Positions 6,107 to 13,979 are shown, counted from the first letter of the stretch. The stretch is DNA of 19,491 nucleotides from an uncultured Collinsella sp. (GCA_958413765.1 CATYVH010000036.1:1-19491); one strand, 5' to 3'. Notes: generated by a model from the sequence alone, not told the origin. Numbers and translations are program-made.

Positions 6107-7276
6107 ATGAGCACGTACGCAATTAAGGCTGACAAGTTCTTCTTGCCGGCAGGCCCGCAACTGGGCGGCTATCTTATGGTCGAGGATGGCGTCTTTGGCG
6201 CCTGGCAGGCCGACGAGCCCTCTTGCGAGATTAAGGATTACACGGGATCGTGGATCGCACCGGGTATGGTCGACACCCACATCCATGGCTTCTATAACCA
6301 CTCGACTACCGATAACGATCCCGAGGGCATCGATATCAGCTCGACCGAGCTCGCCCGTCGCGGCACCACCAGCTGGCTGCCCACGACGTTCACCGATGGC
6401 GTCGAGCAGATTAAGGACGCCTGCGCCGCCATCGCCCAGGCGGACGAGGGTCGCGGCCCCGACTTCTGCGGTGCTCGCATTCAGGGCATCTACCTGGAAG
6501 GCCCTTTCTTTACCATGAAGCACGTGGGCGCGCAGAACCCCGCTTATCTGATCGACCCCTCCGAGGAGGTCTTCGATCAGTGGCAGGAGGCTGCGGGCGG
6601 TCGCATCGTTAAGAGCGCCATGGCGGCCGAGCGCGACGGTGCCGCTGCTTATGCGGCTGCTCTGAACGCCAAGGGTGTGGTGACCAGCATCGGTCACTCC
6701 GACGCCACCTACGATGAGTGCATCGCTGCCATCAACGCCGGTGCCAGCTGCTTTACGCATACCTATAACGGCCAGCGCGGGCTGCATCACCGTGAGCCCG
6801 GTGTCGTGGGTGCTGCTATGTCCACGTCCGAGACCTACGCCGAGATCATCTGTGACGGCAAGCACGTAAACCCTGCCGCCATCAAGGCGCTGCTGCAGGC
6901 CAAGGGCTGGCAGCACACGGTACTCATCACCGACTGCCTGGGCTGCGGCGGCATGCCCGAGGGCAGCTACACCAGCGGCGGCATGGACGTCATCATGAAG
7001 GACAACCTGTGCTGGCTCGCCGATGGCAAGAGCATTGCCGGTTCGGTGCTCACGCTTGCCCAGGGCGTCAAGAACATCGTCGACTGGGGCATCGCCAGCG
7101 CCGATATCGCCATTCGCATGGCAACCGAGGTGCCGGCACGCTCCGCGCACATCGAGGATAAGTGCGGCAGCATCATGCCGGGTCGCGACGCCGACTTTGT
7201 CGTGTTCGACCATGAGCTCACCCTCGTCGAGACGTATGTTGGCGGCCAGAGCGTCGGCAACGCCTTTACCGAGTAA
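6107..7276 (+). CDS. N-acetylgalactosamine/N-acetylglucosamine-6-phosphate deacetylase
   Basis: A 389-aa amidohydrolase of the NagA/AgaA family, which removes acetate from GalNAc-6-P or GlcNAc-6-P. It shows the metal motif DTHIH (56-60, His58 and His60), LEGPFF with Glu131, IGHSDAT with His197, FTHTYNGQRGLHHREPG with His218, and LITD with the catalytic Asp276. The start at 6107 is chosen over an upstream GTG at 6101 because AAGGAG (6096-6101) gives proper spacing only to the ATG. In this cluster it supplies GalN-6-P to AgaS, so an AgaA role is likely, but sequence alone does not separate AgaA from NagA. A diverged second copy survives as a 3' remnant near 10004. Confidence 0.9.
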   Translation: MSTYAIKADKFFLPAGPQLGGYLMVEDGVFGAWQADEPSCEIKDYTGSWIAPGMVDTHIHGFYNHSTTDNDPEGIDISSTELARRGTTSWLPTTFTDGVEQIKDACAAIAQADEGRGPDFCGARIQGIYLEGPFFTMKHVGAQNPAYLIDPSEEVFDQWQEAAGGRIVKSAMAAERDGAAAYAAALNAKGVVTSIGHSDATYDECIAAINAGASCFTHTYNGQRGLHHREPGVVGAAMSTSETYAEIICDGKHVNPAAIKALLQAKGWQHTVLITDCLGCGGMPEGSYTSGGMDVIMKDNLCWLADGKSIAGSVLTLAQGVKNIVDWGIASADIAIRMATEVPARSAHIEDKCGSIMPGRDADFVVFDHELTLVETYVGGQSVGNAFTE

Positions 7277-7282
7277 CGAAAG

Positions 7283-7320
7283 AAAAAGACGGCGGGCCCG
7301 AATCTGCTCGGACCCGCCGT
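7283..7320 (-). terminator. Terminator of the flavodoxin-like gene (convergent region)
   Basis: Arms at 7289-7301 and 7308-7320 form a GC-rich hairpin with a 6-nt loop. On the minus strand it runs into TTTTTCTTT, so it terminates the minus-strand gene. On the plus strand it has no T-tract but may still mark the end of the deacetylase transcript. Confidence 0.85.
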
Positions 7321-7351
7321 ACGGGTTAAACGCTCAAAAGCACCTTTACAG

Positions 7352-7936
7352 TTACAGCTTGCTAGCGATTTTCTTTGCCGTACGCTTAACGCCGGCCACC
7401 AGGCCTCCTGCAGGATGCTCCTTCTCGTATGCTAGGCGCTTCTCGCGCTTGGCGTACTCTTCGACGATGATATCGCCGTACTCATCTTCGATTTTGTCGA
7501 AGAAATCGACGGCTCCCTTAATCTCTTCGGCAGTTGGGTGTCCCTTCTGGACGCCGCCGGCGAGCTTGAACGGCCCCCACGTATCAAAGCCGGGGCAGCC
7601 GTAGACACCCATAAAGATGGCCTGCCTCATGCGGCAGATGCCATCGATATCCTTGCCGTACCACTTGTTCTTGCCACCATAGGTCATAAGGCCAAATACC
7701 TTGTCCTGCGGCTGCAGCACGTTCGTGAGCACACGTGCCATGTCCTTGTCGATTTCGGAGTAATAGATGCCCGTGGCGACACCAATCAGATGGTATTCGT
7801 GCAGGTTGGGATACTCGTTTTTGCCGAGCGTTTTCACATCGAGGGTATCGATTTCGGGGTGCGCCTCGACGATGGCGTCCACGAGCTTTTTCGTATTGCC
7901 GTGGTGGCGTGAGGCATAAAGAATGATGGTTCGCAT
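7352..7936 (-). CDS. Flavodoxin-family protein
   Basis: A 194-aa protein starting MRTIILYASRHHGNTKKLVDAI, which contains the flavodoxin phosphate-binding loop for FMN. Later segments are LIGVATGIYYSEIDKDMARVL and FGLMTYGGKNKWYG, positioned like the FMN-contacting loops. The C-terminal 35 residues are basic (KREKRLAYEKEHPAGG and KRTAKKIASKL). The start at 7936 is preferred because GAAAGG lies seven bases upstream; longer in-frame starts at 7963 and 7966 lack a site. It is probably an electron-transfer or redox protein; the partner is unknown. It is transcribed against its sugar-metabolism neighbours and looks functionally unrelated. Confidence 0.8.
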   Translation of the reverse strand: MRTIILYASRHHGNTKKLVDAIVEAHPEIDTLDVKTLGKNEYPNLHEYHLIGVATGIYYSEIDKDMARVLTNVLQPQDKVFGLMTYGGKNKWYGKDIDGICRMRQAIFMGVYGCPGFDTWGPFKLAGGVQKGHPTAEEIKGAVDFFDKIEDEYGDIIVEEYAKREKRLAYEKEHPAGGLVAGVKRTAKKIASKL

Positions 7937-8093
7937 AAGAAGGCCTTTCAGCTGTAATTGCATCAATGTCTGTATGGTACCCCGTTACATGGCCGGGATA
8001 CCGGACGCATCGATGAGCGTGCGGGTTTGTTCTATGGTTAGGATTGAAACGGGCGCTTGCGTGAAATAAAGCAGTTGTTCGAAAGGATGGGTA

Positions 8094-8975
8094 ATGGAAT
8101 ACGCTCTCTCCAACGATTCGATTTCTATTAAGGTTTCCACGGCTGGTGGCTCGTTTACCTCGATTGAGGCCGGAGGTCGCGAGTACTTGTGGCAGGGTGA
8201 TCCCACCGTGTGGTCCGGCCAGGCGCCGATTTGCTTCCCGATTTGCGGAGGCTTGCGCGACAACAGCGCCATGACGTTTGCCGGGCATCATGTAAAGCTC
8301 GCTCGCCACGGCTTTGCGCGCAAGCAGGAATGGAAGCTGCTGAGCCAAGGCGAGAACGAGTTGGCTATGTGCCTGGCTTCGGAGGATAACGCCGCGCTGC
8401 TGAGCGATTATCCGTATCCGTTTAGGCTCGTCGCCCGCTATACGCTCGAGGACGCCGCCGTGCGTGTCTCCTATGAGGTTACCAACGAGGGCACCGAGGA
8501 CATGCCGTTCTTTATCGGTGGGCATCCCGGCTTTAGGTGCCCGCTCGATGAGGGCGAGGCCTATACGGACTACGAGTTGCGCTTTGAGAAAGAAGAGGCT
8601 GCAGAGCTTTGCACCGCTGTCCCTTCGACTGGCTTGATTGACGTGGACAAGCGCTCCAAGAACCCCATGGTGGGAAAGACGCTGCCCCTGTCGCACGAGC
8701 TCTTCGATTTTGCGGAGACCATCTTTGACGTGCTCGAGAGCCGCCAGGTCACGCTTTCCAAAAAGGGCGAGGACAAGGGCGTTCGCCTGAGCTTTGAGGG
8801 CTTCCCATATCTCATTGTGTGGAGCAAGCCCGAGGGTGATTTTGTGGCAGTTGAGCCTTGGGGCGGCCTTTCGACCTGCTCCGATGAGGACGACGTGCTT
8901 GAGCATAAGCGTGGCTGCCTTGTCGCCAAGCCCAAGGAGACCGTCGTTCGCTCGTTCACGATTGAGATTCTGTAA
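8094..8975 (+). CDS. lacX: LacX-like aldose 1-epimerase family protein
   Basis: A 293-aa galactose mutarotase-superfamily protein of the short LacX type. Conserved features are ICGGLRDN (50-57), RHGFAR with His72 (71-76), FFIGGHPGF with His144 (139-147) and the late VAVEPW with Glu254 in the catalytic glutamate position. LacX-type genes accompany tagatose-6-phosphate pathway genes in lactic acid bacteria, and here the next gene is a LacC-type kinase 59 bp away, suggesting one operon. The precise substrate of LacX proteins is uncertain; an anomerase acting on a sugar or sugar phosphate is likely. AAAGGATGG supports the start. A second, longer mutarotase lies at 11942-12994, so the two are not redundant copies of one subfamily. 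Confidence 0.8.
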   Translation: MEYALSNDSISIKVSTAGGSFTSIEAGGREYLWQGDPTVWSGQAPICFPICGGLRDNSAMTFAGHHVKLARHGFARKQEWKLLSQGENELAMCLASEDNAALLSDYPYPFRLVARYTLEDAAVRVSYEVTNEGTEDMPFFIGGHPGFRCPLDEGEAYTDYELRFEKEEAAELCTAVPSTGLIDVDKRSKNPMVGKTLPLSHELFDFAETIFDVLESRQVTLSKKGEDKGVRLSFEGFPYLIVWSKPEGDFVAVEPWGGLSTCSDEDDVLEHKRGCLVAKPKETVVRSFTIEIL

Positions 8976-9034
8976 TTCCGTTTTGTCGACTCGTATCGCG
9001 AGGCACAAGGAGCCTGCGAGATAAGGAGCTAAAA

Positions 9035-9970
9035 ATGATCCTCACCGTTACGATGAACCCGTCCGTCGATACACGCTATCAGCTCGATGAGCTCATTATC
9101 GACGACGTTAACCGTGTGACGCCCGAAAAGACCGCCGGCGGCAAGGGTCTCAACGTGGCCCGTGTACTGGGTCAGCTGGGCGACGACGTTGTGGCAACCG
9201 GTCTACTCGGCGGCCACATGGGCGCCTACATGGCCGAGCTCATGGATGCCAACGGCATTAAGAATGATTTTGTACCCATCAAGGGCGAGACTCGCATTTG
9301 CCTTAACATCCTCCACGCCGGCAACCAGACCGAGCTACTCGAGAGCGGCCCGACGATTGCCCCCGAGGAGCTCGATGCCTTTACCGCCAAGTTCGCCGAG
9401 CTTGCGAGCAAGGCCGCTGTCGTTACCATCTCGGGTTCGCTGCCCCGTGGTGTCGAGGCGGGCTACTACGCCAAGATCACGGGTATTGCCGAGAACGCCG
9501 GCGCCAAGGTGCTGCTCGATACCTCGGGTGCTTCGCTCGAGGCCGCCCTTAAGTCCGAAATTAAGCCCGAGCTGGTTAAACCTAACCTGACCGAGATTAA
9601 CGGCCTTCTGGGCACGAGCTTTACCACCGACGATGTGGACGAGCTCCGCGCCGCGCTCGCCTCTGATGCCCGCTTCTCCGATATCCCCTGGGTCGTCGTG
9701 TCCATGGGCGCTGCCGGCTCCGTGGGCTTCCATAATGGCCGTGCATTCCGCGCCAAGACCCCCGATATCCCCGCCGTTAACGCTACGGGCTCTGGCGATT
9801 CGACCATTGCCGGCTTCGCGCATGCGATTGCTGCTGGCGCGGATGACGAGACGGTGCTGCGTACCGCCAACACCTGCGGCAAGCTCAATGCCATGGATCC
9901 CATGACCGGCCATCTGGTCATGGACCGTTGGGACGAGGTCTACAACGGCGTTGTCGTGACCGAGCTGTAA
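9035..9970 (+). CDS. lacC: LacC/PfkB-type tagatose-6-phosphate kinase
   Basis: A 311-aa PfkB-family sugar-phosphate kinase. It begins MILTVTMNPSVDTRY with the substrate-contact Asp12, then has TAGGKGLNVARVLGQLG (33-49), KPNLTEINGLLG (182-193), and the ATP-binding and catalytic NATGSGDSTIAGF (249-261) with Asp255 as general base. This is the LacC/FruK branch, which phosphorylates tagatose-6-P or fructose-1-P at the free end. With AgaS, LacX and LacG nearby, tagatose-6-phosphate is the probable substrate; a 1-phosphofructokinase role is the main alternative. AAGGAG lies upstream of the ATG. No tagatose-bisphosphate aldolase is seen in the window. Confidence 0.82.
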   Translation: MILTVTMNPSVDTRYQLDELIIDDVNRVTPEKTAGGKGLNVARVLGQLGDDVVATGLLGGHMGAYMAELMDANGIKNDFVPIKGETRICLNILHAGNQTELLESGPTIAPEELDAFTAKFAELASKAAVVTISGSLPRGVEAGYYAKITGIAENAGAKVLLDTSGASLEAALKSEIKPELVKPNLTEINGLLGTSFTTDDVDELRAALASDARFSDIPWVVVSMGAAGSVGFHNGRAFRAKTPDIPAVNATGSGDSTIAGFAHAIAAGADDETVLRTANTCGKLNAMDPMTGHLVMDRWDEVYNGVVVTEL

Positions 9971-9984
9971 AAGCCTGGGCGTCG

Positions 9985-10135
9985 GCCCCGGCATTGCTTG
10001 CTAGCTCATGTCGACGACAAGTGCGGTAGCATTATGCTGGGGCGCGACGCCGAGTTTGTCGTGTTCAATCCCGACCTTACCCTGGTCGAGACGTATGTGG
10101 GTGGCAACAGCGTCGGTAATGCATTTACCGAGTAG
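9985..10135 (+). pseudogene. 3' remnant of a second NagA/AgaA-type deacetylase
   Basis: From 10004 to 10135 one frame reads AHVDDKCGSIMLGRDAEFVV and continues to a TAG stop at 10133. Over 42 residues, 34 match the C-terminus of the deacetylase at 6107-7276. A short stretch from about 9985 still resembles the preceding VPA segment but in another frame. No upstream part of the gene exists: lacC ends at 9970. It is a fossil of a paralogous gene deleted between lacC and the YhcH-family gene. Most differences are conservative (I/V, D/E, Q/N), so the copy diverged under selection before it was lost. Confidence 0.85.
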
Positions 10136-10167
10136 CTGCCAAATAAACGATCCGAGAGGGGATTTAG

Positions 10168-10641
10168 ATGATTTACGGTGCATTGGGCGATATCGAGGAA
10201 TACCGCGGAATGCTCAAGGGCCTCGACGTGCTGATCGACTGGCTCGAGGAGAACGACCCGGCACAGCTCGAGGTCGGCAGCCATCCGATTTTGGGTGAGA
10301 AGGTCTTTGCGAACGTCATGTCTCCCACGACGCGTCCCGAGGCTGAGGCTCACTATGAGACGCATCAGCGCTATCACGACCTGCAGATCGACGTCGAGGG
10401 TCGCGAGGCCTTCAAGGTCGCTACGGGCAGCCTGACACTGGTCCAGGAGTTTGACGAGAAGGACGACTATGATCTGGTCGATTCCGACGCCTCGATCGCC
10501 GGCGATCTTGCCGACGACAAATTCGCGCTGTTCGTTGCCGGCGAGCCCCACATGCCCACGCTCGAGTTCCCGGGCGATGGCGCACAGCCGGTCAAGAAGA
10601 TCTGCTTTAAGTTGCTTGCCGACGCTTACTGGGAGGAGTAA
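10168..10641 (+). CDS. YhcH/YjgK/YiaL (DUF386) family protein
   Basis: A 157-aa cytoplasmic protein of the YhcH/YjgK/YiaL family, a cupin-like beta fold with a metal-binding pocket. Typical stretches are MIYGALGDIEEYRG at the start, HQRYHDLQIDVEG, GEPHMPTLEFPG and the C-terminal KKICFKL. Family members such as NanQ act as sugar anomerases, and others accompany sialic acid and hexosamine operons. GAGAGGGG supports the start. It follows lacC and the deacetylase remnant on the same strand with no terminator between, so it probably belongs to the lacX-lacC transcript. The substrate here is unknown. Confidence 0.85.
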   Translation: MIYGALGDIEEYRGMLKGLDVLIDWLEENDPAQLEVGSHPILGEKVFANVMSPTTRPEAEAHYETHQRYHDLQIDVEGREAFKVATGSLTLVQEFDEKDDYDLVDSDASIAGDLADDKFALFVAGEPHMPTLEFPGDGAQPVKKICFKLLADAYWEE

Positions 10642-10699
10642 CGCGCTGCTCGTCTGAGCTGCTCGTCTGATGGCGTGATTCCATTGAGGAGCGCGCTTG

Positions 10700-10749
10700 G
10701 GCCCCGCTGATCGCGGTTCCTTTGGGGATTGCGGTTGGCGGGGCTTTTT
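10700..10749 (+). terminator. Intrinsic terminator after the YhcH-family gene
   Basis: GCCCCGC (10701-10707) pairs with GCGGGGC (10738-10744), with further CGC/GCG pairing inside, followed by TTTTTG. It closes the lacX-lacC-yhcH transcript. Confidence 0.8.
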
Positions 10750-10811
10750 GTTGAGTAGGGGAGTTGCCGGCGGCGTTGTGCTTGGATTGGCGGATGTGCG
10801 CCCGAAATCGG

Positions 10812-10838
10812 CAACAAAAAAGCCGCCCGAAGGCGGCT
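10812..10838 (-). terminator. Terminator of the tRNA-Thr gene
   Basis: On the minus strand AGCCGCC-TTCG-GGCGGCT is followed by a run of T. It lies just downstream of the tRNA. Confidence 0.88.
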
Positions 10839-10849
10839 ATCTTGTGCAA

Positions 10850-10925
10850 TGGAGCCAGCGACCGGGCTCGAACCGGTGACCCCCGCTTTACGAGAGCGGT
10901 GCTCTACCAACTGAGCTACGCTGGC
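10850..10925 (-). tRNA. tRNA-Thr(CGT)
   Basis: Read on the minus strand, GCCAGCG and CGCTGGC form a perfect 7-bp acceptor stem with a T discriminator and an encoded CCA. The D arm is GCTCAGTTGGTAGAGC. The anticodon arm is CCGCT-CTCGTAA-AGCGG with anticodon CGT (reads ACG, threonine). The T arm contains GGTTCGAGCC. All cloverleaf parts are intact. Confidence 0.95.
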
Positions 10926-11132
10926 GGCCATGTGATGACGCAACTGAGGCGTCAACGGCTGTTTATGATACGGGACATCGCACATCCGCGCAAGTGTTCT
11001 GACGGCTTTTCTCACTTTAAATGCACTAATATTAGAGGCGTGATGTCTGCAGTGCCCATTTGGTACTTGACCTGCTGTTGAGTTGGTGGCCGACGTCCCG
11101 CTCGTATGGGTCTCAAACAGAATGGGGCAGCC

Positions 11133-11615
11133 ATGGCTCAACCCAAGATCCTTCTCACGCGTATCGATGACCGTTTCATTTACGGGCAAGACGTTGAGCT
11201 GTGGAACGAAGCCGTGGGTTCCAATCTTGTCTTAATCGTCAACGATGAGATCGCGGCGGATTCGCGCCAATGGGCACCCATGAGGGTTGCGGCGCCAGAA
11301 GGCGTTTGGACGCGGTTTTTCTCGGTGCAAAGGACCATCGACATCATTTATACCGCAACGCCGCGCCAATGGATTCTCATCATGGTGGCGTCGCCCACGG
11401 ATGCACTCGCGCTGGTTAAGGGCGGTGTGCCAATAACCAAGATCAGCATCGGCCATATGCGGGCGAGGGAGGGCAAGCGCTCTGCAACGCCTGCCATTGC
11501 CGTAGACGATACGGACATTGCCGCCTTCAAAGAGTTGCAAAAGCTCGGCATAGAGCTAGAAATCCGTTATCTCCCCAGTTCCGCCCCCGACCCCATTGGC
11601 AATCTGTTCAACTGA
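11133..11615 (+). CDS. Orphan PTS IIB paralogue lacking the phosphorylated histidine
   Basis: A 160-aa protein that aligns without gaps to the IIB at 1346-1828, with about 85 of 160 residues identical by my count. The active-site motif RIDNRLVHGQ is RIDDRFIYGQ here: His17 is Tyr17 (codon TAC, one transition from a His codon). The following V-A-T-Q-W is also changed (D-V-E-L-W), and GNMH becomes GHMR. The reading frame is intact over its whole length and many substitutions are conservative, so it appears to be kept as a protein. It has no IIA, IIC or IID partners and lies alone between a tRNA and an inverted-repeat element. The start at 11133 matches the paralogue's start; an upstream ATG at 11106 is possible. 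It cannot transfer phosphate in the usual way. A regulatory or decoy role is inference; recent loss of function is the alternative. Confidence 0.8.
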   Translation: MAQPKILLTRIDDRFIYGQDVELWNEAVGSNLVLIVNDEIAADSRQWAPMRVAAPEGVWTRFFSVQRTIDIIYTATPRQWILIMVASPTDALALVKGGVPITKISIGHMRAREGKRSATPAIAVDDTDIAAFKELQKLGIELEIRYLPSSAPDPIGNLFN

Positions 11616-11682
11616 TCCCTTGGGGACGGAGGAAAACGGATCATTTTGCCCTTGCGAGGGATGCGCGCGATGCCGCCTGTCA

Positions 11683-11834
11683 AAAACTATGCCCATTTAC
11701 TACGTTTGATTGGCTATCGTCGAGCATGTTGAATTTGAGATAAACAAAACCGCAGGTATACTGCTCACAAATGTAACAAAAACCGGTGCATGGTCGAGCA
11801 TCCCGGGCTAAACGTAGTAAATGGGCATAGTTTT
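11683..11834. repeat. 152-bp element with perfect 25-bp terminal inverted repeats
   Basis: The arms 11683-11707 and 11810-11834 are exact reverse complements, starting AAAACTATGCCC on the left and ending GGGCATAGTTTT on the right. The 102 bp between them are AT-rich, contain GTCGAGCAT twice (11719-11727 and 11793-11801) and a promoter-like pair. No ORF of note lies inside. TGTCA occurs next to the left arm (11678-11682) and four bases beyond the right arm (11839-11843), an imperfect hint of target duplication. A MITE-like mobile element or an RNA-forming regulatory element are the main options. Confidence 0.8.
11735..11762 (+). promoter_or_regulatory. Promoter-like sequence inside the inverted-repeat element
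   Basis: TTGAGA (11735-11740), a 16-bp spacer and TATACT (11757-11762) form a good sigma-70-type promoter. A transcript would start about 11769 and run through the right arm. No gene follows on this strand, so a small RNA or an incidental match is possible. Confidence 0.45.
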
Positions 11835-11877
11835 GATATGTCACTCATACAGTCACAGAAAAAACGAGCCTAAAAGA

Positions 11878-11915
11878 TGAAAAAGCGCCCGCTGGCGGTG
11901 GTGCCGGCGGGCGCT
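11878..11915 (-). terminator. Terminator of galM
   Basis: 13-bp arms at 11884-11896 and 11903-11915 (one G-T pair) with a 6-nt loop. On the minus strand the stem runs into TTTTTCATC. It lies just downstream of the galM stop. Confidence 0.88.
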
Positions 11916-11941
11916 GCTGTGCGATATGTCGCGTTGCGGGC

Positions 11942-12994
11942 TTAGTGCCTCATAAAGTGGTATTCGATCACATTGCTGTAGGGATGGCCCGGGCCCACAA
12001 TGCCCTGCGGGAACAGAGGCTGGTGCGGCGTGTCGGGGTACATCTCGGCCTCGAGGGCAAAGCCGGCGCCCCAGCCATAGTTGGCATCGTCCTTGGCGTG
12101 CTCGTCGCCCAGCCAGTTGCCGGTGTAGAGCTGCACGCCCGGGGCAGTGGTGTAGTAGTCCATCTCACGACCGGTCCACATCTCCTCGACGTGCATCGCG
12201 CGGCGCAGGTTGCGGCCGTACTGATAGCCATCGATGCACAGGCAGTGATCGTAGCCACGGGCCTGCTTGATCTGCGGGTCGTCGGCCTCCATGCCGGGTG
12301 CGACGGGGCGAAGCTCGCGAAAGTCAAACGGTGTTCCCTCGACCGGAGCAATCTCGCCGGTTGGGATGTTCTGCTCGTTAATGGGCAGGTAGTGGGCGGC
12401 GTTGGCGACAAAGAAATGTTCGCAGTCCATGCCGGCGTTATGGCCTGCAAGGTTAAAGTACGTGTGGTTGGTCATGGACACGTAGGTGGCGCGGTCGCTC
12501 TCGCAGCCATAATCGATGCGGAAGATGCCGGTGTGCGTAACGGTAAACACGGCCGTAAAGGTTCGGTTGCCGGGCAGGCCCAGCTCGCCATCCTTAAGCG
12601 AGGTGGTCATGCGCACGGCGTTATGGACCTCGTCGAGCTCAACATCCCACACACGTTTGTGCAGACCGTGCTCAAGGTCGCTGTGCAGGTTGTTGGCGCC
12701 CTCGTTGGCGGGCATATGCCAGTCTGTGCCGTCGATGGCGATCGTGGCGCCAGCGGTGCGGTTTGCCACAGGGCCGATGGTCGCGCCAAAGCAGGCGGGG
12801 TTGTCAAAGTAATCCTCGAGCTTATCGAAGCCCAGCACCACATCGCGCACGTTGCCGGCAATGTCGGGCACATCGATACCAAGCACCGTGGCGCCATAGT
12901 CCATAATGCGAACGCAGATCTCGGGCCCGTTGAGGGTGTAACGATGAACGGGGGTACCGCACGGCGCGGTGCCGAAAAGCTCGGAAGTGATCAT
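11942..12994 (-). CDS. galM: Galactose mutarotase (aldose 1-epimerase)
   Basis: A 350-aa protein of the classical GalM family, which interconverts alpha and beta galactose. It shows GPVANRTAGA with Arg80 (74-83), NNLHSD with His104 (101-106), TNHTYFNLAGH with the catalytic His177 (175-185), YDHCL with Asp249, and ALEAEMYPD with Glu315 as probable catalytic base. The length fits the family. The start at 12994 is preferred because TTAGGAACC lies just upstream on the minus strand; longer in-frame starts lack this. It has its own terminator and faces away from the DeoR gene. It should feed free galactose or lactose anomers into catabolism. Confidence 0.92.
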   Translation of the reverse strand: MITSELFGTAPCGTPVHRYTLNGPEICVRIMDYGATVLGIDVPDIAGNVRDVVLGFDKLEDYFDNPACFGATIGPVANRTAGATIAIDGTDWHMPANEGANNLHSDLEHGLHKRVWDVELDEVHNAVRMTTSLKDGELGLPGNRTFTAVFTVTHTGIFRIDYGCESDRATYVSMTNHTYFNLAGHNAGMDCEHFFVANAAHYLPINEQNIPTGEIAPVEGTPFDFRELRPVAPGMEADDPQIKQARGYDHCLCIDGYQYGRNLRRAMHVEEMWTGREMDYYTTAPGVQLYTGNWLGDEHAKDDANYGWGAGFALEAEMYPDTPHQPLFPQGIVGPGHPYSNVIEYHFMRH

Positions 12995-13139
12995 TTGGTT
13001 CCTAACATCGAGGTATTTCGGACAAACTGTAGCGCGAACAGGCAAGATTATCACTACACCCCACTAAAGCAGATGGTATTTTTCTCAAAAAAGTGATGAT
13101 TGGAGCTGTGCGGGCGTTCATTTTTGACGCGCACGAGTC

Positions 13140-13148
13140 TGATACAAT
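13140..13148 (+). promoter_or_regulatory. Extended -10 promoter element of the DeoR gene
   Basis: TG-A-TACAAT (13140-13148) is an extended -10. The only -35-like TTGACG (13124-13129) is too close (13 bp), so the promoter may rely on the extended -10. It lies about 50 bp upstream of the GTG start. Confidence 0.45.
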
Positions 13149-13200
13149 TTGTTCGTTACTGTTTGAATGATATGCGCGCAAAGAACAGCGAGGATTCATC

Positions 13201-13965
13201 GTGATTAAGGCAGAACGACAGGATAAGGTTCGACAACTGCTCGAAGAGCAGGGCACGGTCTCGGTCAAGGAGATTTCGGATGCGCTGGGCGTCTCGGATA
13301 TGACGATTCGCCGCGACCTCGAAGAACTTGCGAGCCTGGGCGAGATCGAGCGCGTGCACGGCGGAGCCCGCAGTGCGCAGGGCCGTCCCCACGCTATGTT
13401 GCGCCATGAGTATTCGCACAGCGAAAAGCGCACTAAGCATGCTGAGGAAAAGCTGCAGATTGCGCGCCGTGCTGTGGAGCTTATCGAGGAAGGCTCGACC
13501 ATCTTTTTGGGTACGGGCACCACGGTTGAGCAGATGGCCTCGATGCTGCCGACGTTTCGCCTGCGCATTGTGACCAATTCGCTTTCGGTGTTTAACCTGC
13601 TCGAGGCGCGCGAAGACTGCGAGCTGTGCCTCGTGGGCGGTATGTACCGTCGCCGCACCGCCGCTTTTGTGGGACCAACGGCCGAGGATACCCTGCGCGC
13701 GCTGGGCATCGATGCGGCGTTTATCGGCGCCAACGGCATCTTGGACGGTGACGTGTCTACGTCCAACATGGACGAGGGCCGTATCCAGCAGCTCGCTTTT
13801 AGCAAGGCAGACTCGCGCTATCTGATCGCCGACTCCAGCAAGATCGGCAAGCGCGACTTCTATACCTTCTGCCGCCTGGACAATTTGGACGCTGTGGTGT
13901 GCGAGCCGGGTATTACCGCCGAGGACCGCGCTGCCATCGAGGAACACACGCAGGTCATCTGCTAG
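13201..13965 (+). CDS. DeoR-family sugar-phosphate-responsive regulator
   Basis: A 254-aa DeoR/GlpR-family regulator. The helix-turn-helix near the N-terminus reads VSVKEISDALGVSDMTIRRDLEELASLGEIERVHGGA. The C-terminal DeoRC sensor has FLGTGTTVEQMA (a phosphate-sugar loop), IVTNSLSVFNLL, LVGGMYRRRTAAFVGP and DSSKIGKRDF. It starts with GTG, preceded by GAGGA. Family members such as LacR and GatR respond to tagatose or related sugar phosphates. It is divergent from galM, with 206 bp between starts. It may control galM or the lac/tagatose genes; the target is inferred only from position. Confidence 0.88.
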   Translation: MIKAERQDKVRQLLEEQGTVSVKEISDALGVSDMTIRRDLEELASLGEIERVHGGARSAQGRPHAMLRHEYSHSEKRTKHAEEKLQIARRAVELIEEGSTIFLGTGTTVEQMASMLPTFRLRIVTNSLSVFNLLEAREDCELCLVGGMYRRRTAAFVGPTAEDTLRALGIDAAFIGANGILDGDVSTSNMDEGRIQQLAFSKADSRYLIADSSKIGKRDFYTFCRLDNLDAVVCEPGITAEDRAAIEEHTQVIC

Positions 13966-13979
13966 CGAGTGCCGCCGTG

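Noticed and set aside
7584..9008. Long minus-strand frame opposite lacX and reaching into the flavodoxin gene
   Set aside because: It overlaps two supported genes, shows no domain I recognise, and its composition is consistent with a shadow frame.
10850..10925. tRNA as an integration site for a mobile element
   Set aside because: No integrase gene and no direct repeat of the tRNA 3' end are seen in the flanks within this window.
11945..13096. 383-codon plus-strand frame opposite galM
   Set aside because: galM on the minus strand contains all catalytic motifs; the opposite frame is low-complexity and has no start signal.
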